Assembly (NCBI GenBank): GCA_025141015.1
Contig: CP081098.1
Location: 3,168,501 to 3,232,500, forward strand
Direction of reading: 5' to 3'
Source of the DNA: Rhodobacteraceae bacterium M382
Lineage (GTDB): Bacteria > Pseudomonadota > Alphaproteobacteria > Rhodobacterales > Rhodobacteraceae
Length of the DNA stretch: 64,000 bases
Shown: piece by piece, positions 17,439-28,397 of the stretch
Layout of the letters: the number at the start of each line of letters is the position of its first letter
Position numbering within the stretch: position 1 is the first letter of the stretch
Made by a program: the position numbers and the translations under genes
Notes under the pieces: generated by a model
Databases searched by the model: none
What the model saw: the letters and a program-made list of their open reading frames with translations, nothing else
Told to the model about the DNA's origin: nothing

Positions 17439-19088
17439 TCAGCCCGTCAACAATGCCCGTGCGGCGGCCCGTGCCTCGTCGGTGATGGTGTCTCCGGCAA
17501 CCATTCGGGCAATTTCGTCGATGCGGTCCTGTGCGTCCAGCGGCACGACCGAGGACAGGGTCACCCCATCCGTCACCGCCTTTTGCACCCGCCAATGATG
17601 CCCGCCCCGCGCCGCCACCTGGGGCGAATGGGTCACGACCAGAACCTGTCCCCCCTGGGCCAGCTCTGCCAGACGCCGTCCGACCGCATCAGCAGTTGCC
17701 CCGCCGACGCCCCGGTCGATTTCGTCAAAGATCAGCGTGCGATTGATGTCATCGCCGCGCAGACAGACTTTCAACGCCAACAGGAAACGGCTCAATTCCC
17801 CGCCCGACGCGATCTTGTTCAGCGGCCCCGATGGCGCGCCCGGATTGGTGGCCACGGAAAACGCCACCTGATCCCGGCCTTCGGGGCCCGGATCCGTCTC
17901 GCTCACCTGGGTGGCAAAGACAGCCCGCTCCATCTTGAGCGGTGCCAGCTCCGCCATCACCGCCTGATCCAGCCGTCCGGCAGCGGCGCTGCGCGAGGCG
18001 CTCAGCCCGCCCGCGGCTTCGCCATAGGCCGCCTCGGCCTGGGCCAGGTCGGCCTGCAGCCGGTCCAGATCAGCATCCCCCGCATCCAACGCCGCCAGAC
18101 GTCCGCGCAACACATCGGCGTGCGCCCCCAGATCATCCGCCAACACATCATGTTTTCGCGCCATGGCCCGGATCGCAAACAACCGCTCTTCGGTCTCTTC
18201 CAGCTCCAGCGGATTAAAGTCCAACGCATCGAGACAGCGTGACACCCCGTCCTGGGCCTCGCCCAATTCGATCAAGGCCCGCCCCAACGCGGCCATCGGG
18301 TCGTCCAACATCCGGTCGGCCTGATCCGACGCCCCCTCGAGCCAGCTCATGGCTTCTGACAGCGCCCCTTCGGCGGATTGCCCGCCCAGCAGTTGCAGCG
18401 CCCGGGAAACGTCATCGCGGATCTTTTCCGCGCCCTGCATTCTGCGGCGACGCGCATCCAATTCCGCATCTTCGCCCGGTCGTGGGTCCAGCTTGTCCAG
18501 TTCGGCCACCGCGTGGCGCAGGAAATCTTCTTCGGCGCGCACCGCATCCAGAGCGGCTCGGGTGCGCTCTACGGCCTTGCGCGCCTCGGCCCGGACCCGC
18601 CAAGCCTGACGCACCGCCTGTAACATGGCCCCATGTCCGGCAAAAGCATCCAGCATGGCCCGGTGCCCCCGCGGATCCAGCAACCCGCGATCATCATGTT
18701 GGCCGTGCAGTTCCAGCAAAGTTTCCGACAGCTGCCGCAACACATCGCCTGAACAGCGCCGGTCATTGACCCAGGCGGTCTTGCGCCCTTCGGCTGTGTT
18801 CACCCGCCGCAGGATCAATTCGTCCCCGGCCGGCAGACCCGCCTCCTGAAGCACACCAAAGGCCGGGTGTCCCTGGGGCAGGTCGAATTCCGCCACCACT
18901 TCGCCCTGTTTGGCCCCCTGGCGCACCAGATCGGCACGCCCGCGCCAACCCAGCACAAACCCGAGCGAGTCCAGCAAAATGGATTTTCCCGCTCCGGTTT
19001 CTCCGGTGAGCACATTCAGGCCCGGCTGAAAGCTCAGCTCCAGCCGGTCGATGATCAGCAGGTCACGGATATCCAGGGCGCGCAGCAT
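17439..19088 (-). CDS. recN: DNA repair protein RecN
   Basis: A 549-residue SMC-like ATPase used in double-strand break repair. The N-terminal Walker A is NVLTGETGAGKSILLDSLG (residues 26-44), the ABC signature region is in KIASGGELSRFLLALK, and Walker B is TLIFDEIDRGVGG, with coiled-coil arms between (residues 155-365). The length is typical. It follows bamD by 41 bases and is probably co-transcribed with it. In many bacteria recN is SOS-controlled; no clear LexA box was identified here. Confidence 0.96.
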   Translation of the reverse strand: MLRALDIRDLLIIDRLELSFQPGLNVLTGETGAGKSILLDSLGFVLGWRGRADLVRQGAKQGEVVAEFDLPQGHPAFGVLQEAGLPAGDELILRRVNTAEGRKTAWVNDRRCSGDVLRQLSETLLELHGQHDDRGLLDPRGHRAMLDAFAGHGAMLQAVRQAWRVRAEARKAVERTRAALDAVRAEEDFLRHAVAELDKLDPRPGEDAELDARRRRMQGAEKIRDDVSRALQLLGGQSAEGALSEAMSWLEGASDQADRMLDDPMAALGRALIELGEAQDGVSRCLDALDFNPLELEETEERLFAIRAMARKHDVLADDLGAHADVLRGRLAALDAGDADLDRLQADLAQAEAAYGEAAGGLSASRSAAAGRLDQAVMAELAPLKMERAVFATQVSETDPGPEGRDQVAFSVATNPGAPSGPLNKIASGGELSRFLLALKVCLRGDDINRTLIFDEIDRGVGGATADAVGRRLAELAQGGQVLVVTHSPQVAARGGHHWRVQKAVTDGVTLSSVVPLDAQDRIDEIARMVAGDTITDEARAAARALLTG

Positions 19089-19129
19089 TGTGCCTCAACC
19101 AGTCCACATGGGCGCCTGCGCCCCTGACG

Positions 19130-19981
19130 TTACAACCACTGACCTTTGACGGTCTGACGATAGATCTGGCTCAGCCAATTGTTGCCCCGATCCTTGAGCT
19201 TGAGCCCGTTGGCGGTCAACAGCTTGTAGCTGGACTCGTACCATTCGGTGGACTGAAAGTTGTATCCCAGAATGGCCCCGGCGGTCTGGGCTTCGTCAAC
19301 AAGACCAAGCGACAGATAGGCTTCGACCAGACGGTGCAGGGCCTCGGCGGTGTGCGAGGTGGTCTGGAAGTCCTCGACCACGACGCGGAACCGGTTGATC
19401 GCCGATGCATAGTGATCCCGGCGCAGGTAATACCGCCCGATTTCCATTTCCTTGGCGGCCAGGTGATCAAAGGCCAGATCGAATTTCAGGATTGCGGAAT
19501 TGGCGTATTCGCTGTCCGGGTACACTTCGATCACGGTGCGCAGTGATTGCAGCGCCTGAAAGGTCAGCCCCTGATCGCGGCCCACTTCGTCAATCTGATC
19601 GTAATAGCTGAGCGCAAGCAGATACTGGGCATAGGCCGCGTCTTCGTCGGCGGGATAGAAGTCGATATAGCGCTGTGCAGCGGATCGGCTTTCTTCATAG
19701 TTCTGACCGGCGTGATAGGAAAACGCCTGCATGATCAGCGACCGCTTGGCCCAGGAGGAATAGGGATACAGGCGTTCGATTTCAGCGAAGTAATATCCGG
19801 CGTTCTCTGTCTTTCCGTTGGAAAGCTCGAATTCGCCACGTGCAAAGATCTGCTCTGGTGTATAGGCTTCGAGCGATTGCGTGCGGTCTACGGCGGGTCC
19901 GCCACTGCCGCTGCATCCGGCCAGAACGCCTGCCAGAAGAAGAACCCCGATTGCTCTGGCTCCAGACCACTTGCCGATCAT
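19130..19981 (-). CDS. bamD: Outer membrane assembly lipoprotein BamD
   Basis: A 283-residue lipoprotein of the BAM complex, which folds beta-barrel proteins into the outer membrane. The signal peptide ends in a lipobox, VLAGCSGSGG, giving an acylated Cys at about residue 23. The remainder is TPR-like helical repeats, for example FARGEFELSNGKTENAGYYF and SEYANSAILKFDLAFDHLA. The order lpxC-bamD-recN after ftsZ is common in Rhodobacterales. It starts about 176 bases after lpxC and may have its own promoter. Confidence 0.95.
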   Translation of the reverse strand: MIGKWSGARAIGVLLLAGVLAGCSGSGGPAVDRTQSLEAYTPEQIFARGEFELSNGKTENAGYYFAEIERLYPYSSWAKRSLIMQAFSYHAGQNYEESRSAAQRYIDFYPADEDAAYAQYLLALSYYDQIDEVGRDQGLTFQALQSLRTVIEVYPDSEYANSAILKFDLAFDHLAAKEMEIGRYYLRRDHYASAINRFRVVVEDFQTTSHTAEALHRLVEAYLSLGLVDEAQTAGAILGYNFQSTEWYESSYKLLTANGLKLKDRGNNWLSQIYRQTVKGQWL

Positions 19982-20157
19982 GATCGCCCTACCCTCACCA
20001 TCAAATCCCGGGTGTCACCCACCGATTGAGCCCGGTCTAGCACATTCGTTTCCGGTGCAAAACGCCTTAAAAGCAGTTGACCCGGGCGTTCCCGGTTTTT
20101 CACATTCTTTTTTGAGGTCAAGCAGCAGGATGCAGAACGCAGCGGACAGCTCCGTGT

Positions 20158-21102
20158 TCATGCAACGTGGCGTGTTTCCAAGGGAATTTCCGACCACACC
20201 AGGCCCTGGCCCGGCAGGCAGGCGGCCATTTCAGGGCTGCAAACCACCTGTTCGATGGCCCCCGGTGTGTCAAAGGCTGCGCGCAGCAAAGTGTTGGTCA
20301 GCGAATGGCCCGCACGCACACCGATGTAATGGCCCAGAATCGGCCCACCGGCCAGCGCCAGATCACCCAGCGCGTCCAGCATCTTGTGACGCACAGCTTC
20401 GTCATCGTGCCGGAACCCACCGGGGCTCAGCACCGCTTCGCCATCAACGACCACGGCATTGTCCAGGGTTCCCCCCAATGCCAGTCCTTTGGACCGCATC
20501 GCATCGACATCCGCCTGGCGGCAGAATGTCCGGCTGTCGCACAATTCGCGGGCAAAGGCCCCATTGCGCATGTCCAATGTCTTGCTCTGTTCACCGATGG
20601 CGGCGTCGGCAAAATCAATGTGGAATTCGATGTTCAGCCGATCACATGGCAGCAGCGTCGCACGGGCATCGCCGTTTTCCACTGTCACCGGTTTGAGAAC
20701 CCGGTAGGCAACCACCGGAGCCGACTGCAACAGCAGACCGCGTTTCATGATGCCGCGCACAAAGGTGATCGACGATCCGTCCATGATCGGCACTTCGGGG
20801 CCATCAATCTGGATCAGCACGTTATGAACGCCACAGCCCGCCAGGGCCGCCATGATATGTTCGACTGTCGAGACGGACACGCCGGCCTCGTTGACCAGGC
20901 GGGTACACAGAGGGGTGCGTTCAACCAGATCCCAACGGGCGGGGATCAGTGTTTTGCCCAAAGAGATATCAGTGCGTTTGAACCAGATGCCATGGCCTTC
21001 GGGGGCGGGCGTCAATACCATCCGAACGGGTTTCCCCGTATGCAGGCCGGTGCCTTCAAAAATCACTGAGCTCTTGAGCGTGTTCTGCACAATGTGCCTC
21101 AT
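20158..21102 (-). CDS. lpxC: UDP-3-O-acyl-N-acetylglucosamine deacetylase LpxC
   Basis: A 314-residue zinc amidase catalysing the committed step of lipid A synthesis. The zinc ligands are visible: the His in STVEHIMAALAG near residue 80, and the His and Asp of HKMLDALGDLALAG. The catalytic His lies in VRAGHSLTNTLLR. The N-terminal family start QNTLKSSVIFEGTGLHTGK is present. It follows ftsZ, with a terminator between them, so it likely has its own promoter in the A/T-richer gap at 21,120-21,250. Confidence 0.97.
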   Translation of the reverse strand: MRHIVQNTLKSSVIFEGTGLHTGKPVRMVLTPAPEGHGIWFKRTDISLGKTLIPARWDLVERTPLCTRLVNEAGVSVSTVEHIMAALAGCGVHNVLIQIDGPEVPIMDGSSITFVRGIMKRGLLLQSAPVVAYRVLKPVTVENGDARATLLPCDRLNIEFHIDFADAAIGEQSKTLDMRNGAFARELCDSRTFCRQADVDAMRSKGLALGGTLDNAVVVDGEAVLSPGGFRHDDEAVRHKMLDALGDLALAGGPILGHYIGVRAGHSLTNTLLRAAFDTPGAIEQVVCSPEMAACLPGQGLVWSEIPLETRHVA

Positions 21103-21253
21103 ATCCCCATGTCCAGCGACGATGCGCTGTGTTGGCGACAGACCTAATGCGCCCTTAACGCATCCTCAACTCAATCTTTGTAACGGATTGAAACATGACT
21201 GTAACAGATCGGCAAAACACCGCTTAGATACCCGTAGTGTTTTGAAATACAAT

Positions 21254-21278
21254 AAAAAAAGGCCACCCGAAGGTGGCC
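21254..21278 (-). terminator. Rho-independent terminator after ftsZ
   Basis: Read on the minus strand: GGCCACC, TTCG tetraloop, GGTGGCC, then seven T. It lies 25-50 bases past the ftsZ stop codon and marks the 3' end of the dcw transcript. Confidence 0.9.
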
Positions 21279-21303
21279 CTTGTTAGCGGTATATGTGACC
21301 GGT

Positions 21304-22923
21304 TCAGTTGGCCTGACGGCGTAGAAAGGCCGGAATTTCGATCCGATCCTGATCCGGACCGGATGCGGCCCGTGGTTGTGCCGCTACGTCATCTTGCTGG
21401 ACCGGAGGCTGTTGACGCGCAGGGGTGTCCCCGGCGCTGCCGGTCATGCGGTGGATCAACGAATTCAGGCCGCGCCGTGCGCCCCCAACCTGCTGATGCT
21501 CCTGATGGTCGGCCTGCTGTTGCGTGGCAACGGTCCGTTGCGGCTGCGTTGGGTTGGCTTTTTGCGCCGCCGCCTGAAGACGCACGATGGCCTCGGCCGA
21601 TGGCGTACCAGGTGCCGGTGCCTTGGGCGCAACGAAGCGGTCCACGTCATCCTGCATGGTGTCACGCTGCGGTTCAAAGGCCGGCATTTCCGGCTGGTAT
21701 GCCGGGGGCGGCAGACCGTCGTCGTCCAGAAGTTCCGGCTCTTCAAAGATGTCCTCGGCCTGGTCCAGCGCGGCGACTTCTTCGACACCCATGCCTTCGA
21801 ACAGCGAAGGTTCATGCCCCATGGCTGCGGGCCGGGCGATTGGATCGTCCAGTTCCAGCGGCGCTGCGGCGGCAGGCTGTGCATCTTCGACGCTGACGGT
21901 TTTCTTCAGCGGTGCCGACATCGGGCGACGCGGCACAGGGATTTCCGAGTGCACTTCGGCGGCGTCGATACCGGTTGCAACAACCGAAACGCGCATCATG
22001 CCTTCCATCGCCGTGTCCAGCGTGGACCCAACGATGATGTTGGCCTCTGGGTCCACCTCTTCGCGGATGCGGTTGGCGGCTTCGTCCAGTTCGAACAGGG
22101 TCAGGTCGTGGGCACCGGTGATGTTGATCAACACGCCCCGTGCGCCGCGCAGGCTGATTTCGTCCAGCAGCGGATTCGCGATGGCCTTTTCGGCGGCCTG
22201 AATGGCGCGATCTTCGCCTTCGGCTTCGCCCGTGCCCATCATCGCCTTGCCCATTTCGTCCATCACGGCGCGCACGTCGGCAAAGTCGAGGTTAATCAGG
22301 CCCGGACGGACCATCAGATCGGTGACGCCCTTGACGCCCTGATACAGCACGTCATCCGCCATCGAGAAGGCTTCGGTAAAGGTGGTTTTCTCATTCGCCA
22401 ACCGGAACAGGTTCTGGTTCGGAATGATGATCAGCGTATCGACGACCTTTTGCAGGGCTTCGACCCCGTCTTCGGCCTGTTTCATCCGCTTGTTGCCTTC
22501 GAACTGGAACGGCTTGGTCACGACGCCAACCGTCAGAACACCCAATTCGCGGGCGGCCTGCGCGATGATCGGCGCGGCCCCGGTTCCAGTGCCACCGCCC
22601 ATGCCAGCAGTGATAAAGCACATATGCGCCCCTGCCAGATGGTCGACGATCTGTTCGATGCTTTCTTCGGCGGCAGCAGATCCAACCGACGGGCGGGCAC
22701 CCGCGCCCAGACCTTCGGTGACTTTCACACCCAGCTGCACCCGGCTTTGGGATTTGCTTTGCTGCAGCGCCTGAGCGTCGGTGTTGGCGACGACAAAATC
22801 AACGCCATCCAGCTCTTTTTCAATCATGTTATTGACGGCATTGCCGCCTGCCCCGCCGACGCCAAAGACCGTAATTCGGGGTTTCAAGTCTTCTTGTCCG
22901 GGCATCGAAAGGTTCAATGTCAT
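21304..22923 (-). CDS. ftsZ: Cell division protein FtsZ
   Basis: A 539-residue tubulin-like GTPase that forms the division ring. The GTP-binding signature is [11 protein letters not shown] near residue 108, the T7 synergy loop is [11 protein letters not shown] near residue 208, and the C-terminal peptide [14 protein letters not shown] binds FtsA and other partners. Residues 330-500 form a long Pro/Ala/Gln-rich linker, as is usual in this order. It follows ftsA with a 465-base gap, which suggests an extra promoter for ftsZ. Confidence 0.98.
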   Translation of the reverse strand: MTLNLSMPGQEDLKPRITVFGVGGAGGNAVNNMIEKELDGVDFVVANTDAQALQQSKSQSRVQLGVKVTEGLGAGARPSVGSAAAEESIEQIVDHLAGAHMCFITAGMGGGTGTGAAPIIAQAARELGVLTVGVVTKPFQFEGNKRMKQAEDGVEALQKVVDTLIIIPNQNLFRLANEKTTFTEAFSMADDVLYQGVKGVTDLMVRPGLINLDFADVRAVMDEMGKAMMGTGEAEGEDRAIQAAEKAIANPLLDEISLRGARGVLINITGAHDLTLFELDEAANRIREEVDPEANIIVGSTLDTAMEGMMRVSVVATGIDAAEVHSEIPVPRRPMSAPLKKTVSVEDAQPAAAAPLELDDPIARPAAMGHEPSLFEGMGVEEVAALDQAEDIFEEPELLDDDGLPPPAYQPEMPAFEPQRDTMQDDVDRFVAPKAPAPGTPSAEAIVRLQAAAQKANPTQPQRTVATQQQADHQEHQQVGGARRGLNSLIHRMTGSAGDTPARQQPPVQQDDVAAQPRAASGPDQDRIEIPAFLRRQAN

Positions 22924-23388
22924 GCTCTGTCCGCCTGTGTTTCCGCTTTATGTTGCACCCCTGTCTGAGCAGGGATTTTTCCGTCCTATCCACCTTGACT
23001 CTACCGCGCGCGCAGAGTCCCGTCACCCAAAAAAGCGCATTTCCCCACAAAATATGGCATTTTTCTGGCCGCGACTCGCGGTATTTCGCCGACCACCGCA
23101 GATTTTGCGGAAATCACGAAGGCAGACACAAGACACAGGTTTTCGCCCATCGGACAGGTCCAACGGGGCCGGTGATACCGGTGTTCGATTTGCAATGTTC
23201 AGACAGATCCTGCTCGACCTGCGTGCCGCGACTGTGCGTGGCTTGACCTGAATCCTAACACGGCATTTCGCGACCTGCCAGCACAAACCACAAATCGGCC
23301 CGCCAGAAATTCATTTCGGCTCGGGACGGTCAAACGGTGCGCCCCGTCGGGGGCGGAACCAAGCGGGCGCGCAGGCGCGCGCCCCGGA
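22924..23388 (-). promoter_or_regulatory. ftsA-ftsZ gap, probable ftsZ promoter region
   Basis: A 465-base gap within an otherwise dense gene string. No gene is supported. It holds three GANTC sites (22997, 23073, 23250), the CcrM methylation sequence of alphaproteobacteria, and a GC-rich palindrome at about 23,350-23,385 next to the ftsA stop. In related bacteria the gap before ftsZ carries promoters; the exact one cannot be picked here. Confidence 0.45.
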
Positions 23389-24726
23389 TTACCAATTGTC
23401 CTTGAACCATTTCACCGCGCGCCGGAAGGACCGGGCCGGATAGCGATCGACAGGGATTTCGAAGTCCCACCATTCGTCCTGAGGGTGGGCGGCAAACAGG
23501 CTGAGCCCCACGGCCGAGGCAAAGGCAGGACCGGTGGCCGATTGTGGCAATCCATGCACGCGCAGCGGCCGCCCCAGGCGGACCTGCTGGCCCAGAATGC
23601 GGCTGGCCAATCCGTCCAGCCCCATGATTTGGGATGACCCGCCGGTCAGCACGATCTGCTGGCTGGGCAGATGGTCGAACCCGGCTGCATCCAGGCGCAC
23701 CCGCACATCTTCGAGGATCTCTTCGACCCGCGGACGCATGATCCCGATCAGTTCCGCCCGGCTGACGGTGCGGCGATCATGTTCCCAATCGCCGGTTTCG
23801 CCGCCAATATCGATCATGTCGCGATCATCTGCGCCGGTGGCATGCACCCCGCCGCAAAATGTCTTGATCCGTTCGGCATTGGCCATTGGCACGCCCAGCC
23901 CCATGGAAATGTCGCTGGTGATGTGATCTCCACCCATGCGCACGCTGTCGGCATAGATCATGTGTTTTTTCATGAAGATCGACACGCTGGTCGATCCGCC
24001 GCCCAGATCGACACAGGCGGCCCCCAGTTCCTGTTCATCCTCGACCAGCGCCGAAATCCCCGACGCATAGGCCGATGACGCGATCCCGGCCAGTTCCAGA
24101 TCACAGCGTTTGATGCAATGCACCAGATTGCGCACGGTGGCGGTATCAACGGTCAGCATATGCATGTCGACGGCCAGGTTCTGCCCCAGCTGCCCCCGCG
24201 GGTCGGCCAATCCGGATCGGTGGTCCAGCGCAAAATTCACCGGCTGCGCATGCAGCACTTCGCGTTCGGCCCCATAGTCCGGCACGTCACAGGCCGCCAG
24301 CACGCGGGCGACTTCGCTTTCGGTGACGACCTGCCCTTCGAGATCGACCTGGGCGTCCAGCCCATAGGAGCGCGGGTTGGCCCCGGAGAAACAGGCGATC
24401 ACGTGATCGACGCGCACTTCGGCCATTTTCTGTGCTGCCTGAATCGCGGTGCGAATGGCCCGTTCGGTTTCCTGCATGGCGTTGATTTCGCCGAATTGCA
24501 CCCCACGCGACCGGGTGGTCGCGGCCCCAACGACGCGAAATCCGGTCTGTCCGGCCAGCGAGCCGATGGAATTGTCTTCGCTCAGCCGTCCGGTGCCATC
24601 AAAGCGCAGCACAAGGCAGGCAATTTTGGAACTGCCCACATCCAGAATAGCCACAACACCACGTTGCAACGCCTGACGCCGCATCTGCCGCATCGCCCGC
24701 TGAGACTCGTAGAGGTCTGTCATCAT
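23389..24726 (-). CDS. ftsA: Cell division protein FtsA
   Basis: A 445-residue actin-like protein that tethers FtsZ to the membrane. The phosphate-1 motif is VAILDVGSSKIACLVL, the SHS2/1C domain is around residues 85-165, the phosphate-2 and adenosine motifs are AACVDLGGGSTSVSIF and IVLTGGSSQIMGLDGLA, and the C-terminal RSFRRAVKWFKDNW is the amphipathic membrane helix. Two start codons (24726 and 24723) are adjacent, and the first overlaps the ftsQ stop by one base (TGATG). Confidence 0.96.
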   Translation of the reverse strand: MMTDLYESQRAMRQMRRQALQRGVVAILDVGSSKIACLVLRFDGTGRLSEDNSIGSLAGQTGFRVVGAATTRSRGVQFGEINAMQETERAIRTAIQAAQKMAEVRVDHVIACFSGANPRSYGLDAQVDLEGQVVTESEVARVLAACDVPDYGAEREVLHAQPVNFALDHRSGLADPRGQLGQNLAVDMHMLTVDTATVRNLVHCIKRCDLELAGIASSAYASGISALVEDEQELGAACVDLGGGSTSVSIFMKKHMIYADSVRMGGDHITSDISMGLGVPMANAERIKTFCGGVHATGADDRDMIDIGGETGDWEHDRRTVSRAELIGIMRPRVEEILEDVRVRLDAAGFDHLPSQQIVLTGGSSQIMGLDGLASRILGQQVRLGRPLRVHGLPQSATGPAFASAVGLSLFAAHPQDEWWDFEIPVDRYPARSFRRAVKWFKDNW

Positions 24727-25637
24727 CACTGCCCGCTTCCATTCACCTGTCTGATCCGCCACCATTCCTGCACCGCATTTTCGCTCATTCGAATGGTGGG
24801 GCGCGCCGCCAGGCGCATATCAACTGCAATTACATCCCGTTCCAAAAGGTCCTGGACCTCGTTCACTGCCAGAACCCGTTCCAGCGCTTCGACGGCGCGT
24901 TCGGGTGGCAGCAGGATCCGCTGACCCCGATCCAGCACAAGATCCCAGCGCCGATCACCGATCCGCACCAGACCGCGCATCCGATCCGTCAGCGGGCGGG
25001 CCGCAGCGATCAGGCGCAAGGCTTCGGGTACATTTTCATTGGCACCGGTTCCCGCGATCAGCGGCAGGTCAGCGCGCGTCTTGCGATTGGGCAGCCCATC
25101 GACACGGTTGCCATCGGTGTCCAGCATTTCAACACCGTCTTCGAAACGCCAGACCACGGCGGGTATGCGCTCTTCTACATTGACCTGCAGAATGCCGCCC
25201 GGTCGGATCCGGACCGAAGCATTGCGCACCGGATCCAGATCCACGATCGTGGCCCGGATCTGTTCGACATTCAGATCAAACGAGCTGACCGGGAAATCCA
25301 ATGGCACCACTTCGCGAATGTCTTCGCTGAGGTTGGAGCCCGCTCCGTCGATCGCCATCATGTTGACCATGAATTCCGGGCGTTCCTGAATGCTGGCGCG
25401 CAATTCGGCCACAAACAGGTTCAGCGCATCGCGGCGCTGTTCATTGGCCAGAAAGGCGCTGGTGGCCGCCAGGGTCAGGCAGAACGGGACCCCGATACGC
25501 AGCCCCAACCGGATCCCCGGCGTCAACATCCATCGTTGCAGCCGATATTTCAGTCGCGATGGTGCGGGATCGCATTTCTGGGGTTCCGGCTCGTGGCGCC
25601 GAAAGCTTTTGCCCACACGGGCGATCAGCGATTGCAT
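24726..25637 (-). CDS. ftsQ: Cell division protein FtsQ
   Basis: A 303-residue bitopic membrane protein. A cytoplasmic tail of about 40 residues precedes one transmembrane helix ([16 protein letters not shown]), then a POTRA domain (residues 85-155, with [26 protein letters not shown]) and the beta domain with [18 protein letters not shown]. FtsQ links early and late divisome proteins with FtsB and FtsL. Its start overlaps the ddl end by 13 bases and its stop overlaps ftsA. Confidence 0.94.
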   Translation of the reverse strand: MQSLIARVGKSFRRHEPEPQKCDPAPSRLKYRLQRWMLTPGIRLGLRIGVPFCLTLAATSAFLANEQRRDALNLFVAELRASIQERPEFMVNMMAIDGAGSNLSEDIREVVPLDFPVSSFDLNVEQIRATIVDLDPVRNASVRIRPGGILQVNVEERIPAVVWRFEDGVEMLDTDGNRVDGLPNRKTRADLPLIAGTGANENVPEALRLIAAARPLTDRMRGLVRIGDRRWDLVLDRGQRILLPPERAVEALERVLAVNEVQDLLERDVIAVDMRLAARPTIRMSENAVQEWWRIRQVNGSGQ

Positions 25638-26563
25638 GAGGCATCCTCCACCATCCAGGCGCAGAGCTGGCCAAAGGTCATGCCGATTTCACCGGCCTGC
25701 TCCGGGGCCAGCGAGGTGGGAGTCATTCCGGGCTGGGTATTGGTTTCCAACAGGATCAGCCCATCGACACCGCGGGTCTCGTCCCAGCGGAAATCCGTGC
25801 GGCTGACACCGCGACAACCCAGGGCGCGATGCGCACGCAGGGCGTAATCCATGCACAGGTCATAGATGTCTGCGGGCACGTCTGCGGGCACCACATGCGA
25901 TGATCCACCGGGTTTATATTTGGCATCATAATCGTACCAGCCATCCACGATGATCTCTGTCACCGACGCAGCGCCCGGGTCGGTGTCTTCGCCGCCCACT
26001 ACGGTGGTGGTCAGTTCGCGTCCGGGGGCATAGGTTTCCACCATCACCAGATCGGGCATTTCTGCGGACAGTTTTGGCGGTGCATTGGCGGATTCATGCA
26101 CGATATAGACGCCAACGCTGGACCCTTCGTTGTTGGGTTTGACCACATAGGGCGGCTCCAGCACGTGACGGGCTGTGGCCTCGTCTCGGGGGGCAATCAC
26201 GCTATCGACCACCGGCAGACCTGCGGATTTGAACGCCTCTTTTGAACGCTGTTTGTCCATGGCCAGCGCCGAGGCCAGAACACCGGAATGGGTATAGGGC
26301 AGACCCATCCATTCCAGAATGCCCTGCACACAGCCATCTTCGCCCCAGCGACCATGCAGGGCGTTGAACACGACGTCAGGTTTGATTTCATTCAGACGGG
26401 CAACCAGATCCGGACCCGCGTCCAGTTCTGTTACCTCATATCCTTCGCCCCTCAGCGCGGCGGCGCATTCACGCCCGCTGGACAAAGACACCTCGCGTTC
26501 AGCCGAGGGTCCGCCCATAAGTACCGCAACTTTGGAGGTGCCGCTGCTCGACTGTCCCACCAC
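25625..26563 (-). CDS. ddl: D-alanine--D-alanine ligase
   Basis: A 312-residue ATP-grasp enzyme that makes the D-Ala-D-Ala dipeptide for the peptidoglycan stem. The N-terminal signature [19 protein letters not shown], the catalytic [15 protein letters not shown], and the C-terminal [11 protein letters not shown] and [20 protein letters not shown] are clear. The start is a GTG at 26563 with TTTTGAGGC upstream; no ATG is available before the conserved domain. It lies between murB and ftsQ as in other dcw clusters. Confidence 0.96.
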   Translation of the reverse strand: MVGQSSSGTSKVAVLMGGPSAEREVSLSSGRECAAALRGEGYEVTELDAGPDLVARLNEIKPDVVFNALHGRWGEDGCVQGILEWMGLPYTHSGVLASALAMDKQRSKEAFKSAGLPVVDSVIAPRDEATARHVLEPPYVVKPNNEGSSVGVYIVHESANAPPKLSAEMPDLVMVETYAPGRELTTTVVGGEDTDPGAASVTEIIVDGWYDYDAKYKPGGSSHVVPADVPADIYDLCMDYALRAHRALGCRGVSRTDFRWDETRGVDGLILLETNTQPGMTPTSLAPEQAGEIGMTFGQLCAWMVEDASCNR

Positions 26564-26743
26564 AAGTGCCTCAAAAAATTCGGAGCGTTTGCGCCCCTTG
26601 TTGTTGGTTCGGACCCGTTTTCGGGCCTCGCTATTTGGTCACAATTCGACCCATTTTATTAAGAACCGGTTAACTGTGTCAGACGCCGCTTCCCGATTCA
26701 GAGTCCCCCTATCCAATGAAAGCAGGGACCAAGGTTCAGGAAG

Positions 26744-27685
26744 TCAGTCGCGCGCCGGTTCACCGATCCGCATGATTTCCCACTCTAGCGTTATGCCGCT
26801 TTGCTCGTAAACCTTTTTTCGAACCTCTTCGCCCAAGCCTTCGAGATCTGCGGCAGTTGCGCCACCCGTGTTGATCATAAAGTTCGAATGTTTCTCGCTC
26901 ATCTGTGCACCACCGCGGCGCGCACCGCGCATGCCCGCATTGTCGATCACCTTCCACGCCTTGAGATCATGCACGTCATCGGCCTGACCCGTTGACGAAA
27001 ACCCGGCCGGGTTGCGAAAGGTCGATCCGGCGGTCCGGTCCTTGGTCGGTTGGGTTTCGTCGCGCTTTTTCAACTGGGCATCCATGCGATCCAGCAAGGT
27101 GCCGGATGGGGCGTGGGTGCCCTTCAGCGTGGCCGCGATCAGCACTGCGCCATCCGGCAGGTCGGTCTGGCGATACCGGAAGTTCAGGGCGTTGGCGTCG
27201 ATTTCAACCAATTCGCCCTGACGGGTCACGATGGTGGCGGATTGAAACACATCCGCCACATAGCTGCCGTAGCAGCCCGCGTTCATCCGCACCGCACCGC
27301 CGATTGCGCCGGGGATGGTGCGCAGGAATGTCAGATCGACGCCGGATTCTGCCGCGCGTTTGGCCACATGCGCATCCAGCGCCGCCGCACCAGCGGTGAC
27401 AATGTCACCGTCAATTGCAATCTGGTTGAACCCGCGCCCTAGCCGGATCACCACCGCCCGGATCCCCCCGTCCCGCACGATCAGGTTCGATCCCACCCCC
27501 ATGGGAAAGACCTGAATCTCTTTGGGGAGCTGGCGCAGAAAGTCCTGAAGATCTGCCACATCCGCCGGCTGAAACAGATAATCCGCCTCACCGCCCACGC
27601 GCATCCACGTCAGATCCGCCAGCGACCGGTTCGGGGTCAGTTTCCCGCGCACCTGCGGCAATGTCTGGGGAAAATCCGTTGTCAT
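26744..27685 (-). CDS. murB: UDP-N-acetylenolpyruvoylglucosamine reductase MurB
   Basis: A 313-residue FAD enzyme reducing enolpyruvyl-UDP-GlcNAc to UDP-MurNAc with NADPH. The FAD-binding part shows [16 protein letters not shown] and [21 protein letters not shown]; the catalytic Ser lies in GSTFRNPAG and the C-terminal Glu in [21 protein letters not shown]. The ATG at 27685 is chosen; a TTG 12 codons upstream is less likely. The gene is separated from murC by an inserted group of genes. Confidence 0.96.
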   Translation of the reverse strand: MTTDFPQTLPQVRGKLTPNRSLADLTWMRVGGEADYLFQPADVADLQDFLRQLPKEIQVFPMGVGSNLIVRDGGIRAVVIRLGRGFNQIAIDGDIVTAGAAALDAHVAKRAAESGVDLTFLRTIPGAIGGAVRMNAGCYGSYVADVFQSATIVTRQGELVEIDANALNFRYRQTDLPDGAVLIAATLKGTHAPSGTLLDRMDAQLKKRDETQPTKDRTAGSTFRNPAGFSSTGQADDVHDLKAWKVIDNAGMRGARRGGAQMSEKHSNFMINTGGATAADLEGLGEEVRKKVYEQSGITLEWEIMRIGEPARD

Positions 27686-27935
27686 GTTGGCGTGCCCTGC
27701 GTTCAAATCCCATATGCTCAAGGTCCGTAAAGCACATCCTCAACGAGATAAAGCCCCCTGAGGTCGGTGGGTTAACCCCGAACAGAGGTCAGCCTGTACT
27801 CAATTGCCCTAACAGCAGCCTAGCCCCAAGTGCAGTCTCACCGCTCCCCCTTCAATGGCTCGCGACGTAGCTGTTTCCTAAAAGCTATAGACATTAGCAA
27901 CGATGATCAGTGACCAAACAAATCCACCTTTATTT

Positions 27936-28397
27936 TCAAGCAGGTTTTGATCTTTTTTGCAGCTGGGACTTAAGGCCATTTGGATAAAGCTCTAATCCCC
28001 CGCAATCCAATTGCGATATGTCGAACCACCGGGCCAGGCATTGTTGGCCATTGTCCTCACAAAACTCGATTGGGCCTCTTTGAACATAGGCATGAGGGGG
28101 AAACACCACATCGGAGACGAACGTAACCTCGTGTCCTACTTCACCGTGATGCGAATAGATATTTTCCAAGACCAAGGGCTCGCCAACGATCTTGACCATT
28201 ATTCCAAGTTCCTCTTGGAATTCTCTTACAAGTGCATCCCGCCAAGATTCACCAAATTCCAACCGGCCGCCAAGGGGCCTTACCCCCTTGACCGTTCCGT
28301 CATCTCTATAAATTTCACTGGCCAGCAATAGTCCGTCACGCCAAACAAGGCCTAAGGCCTTAACATGTATTTTCTGTTCCGGGCGCCAAATGTTCAT
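27936..28397 (-). CDS. Nudix hydrolase
   Basis: A 153-residue protein with a complete Nudix box from about residue 44: GGRLEFGESW ... REFQEELGI, matching GX5EX7REUXEEXGU. It would hydrolyse a nucleoside diphosphate linked to another group; the substrate is unknown. The ATG at 28397 (MNIWRPEQKIHVKALG) begins where the domain begins; the frame further upstream has no sensible sequence. The gene and its surroundings (about 27,700-28,480) are visibly less GC-rich than the rest of the cluster, which suggests horizontal acquisition into the murC-murB interval. Confidence 0.85.
   Translation of the reverse strand: MNIWRPEQKIHVKALGLVWRDGLLLASEIYRDDGTVKGVRPLGGRLEFGESWRDALVREFQEELGIMVKIVGEPLVLENIYSHHGEVGHEVTFVSDVVFPPHAYVQRGPIEFCEDNGQQCLARWFDISQLDCGGLELYPNGLKSQLQKRSKPA

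Noticed and set aside
21376-22968. A 530-codon plus-strand frame opposite ftsZ
   Set aside because: Antisense shadow of ftsZ with no recognisable domain and extreme His/Arg composition.
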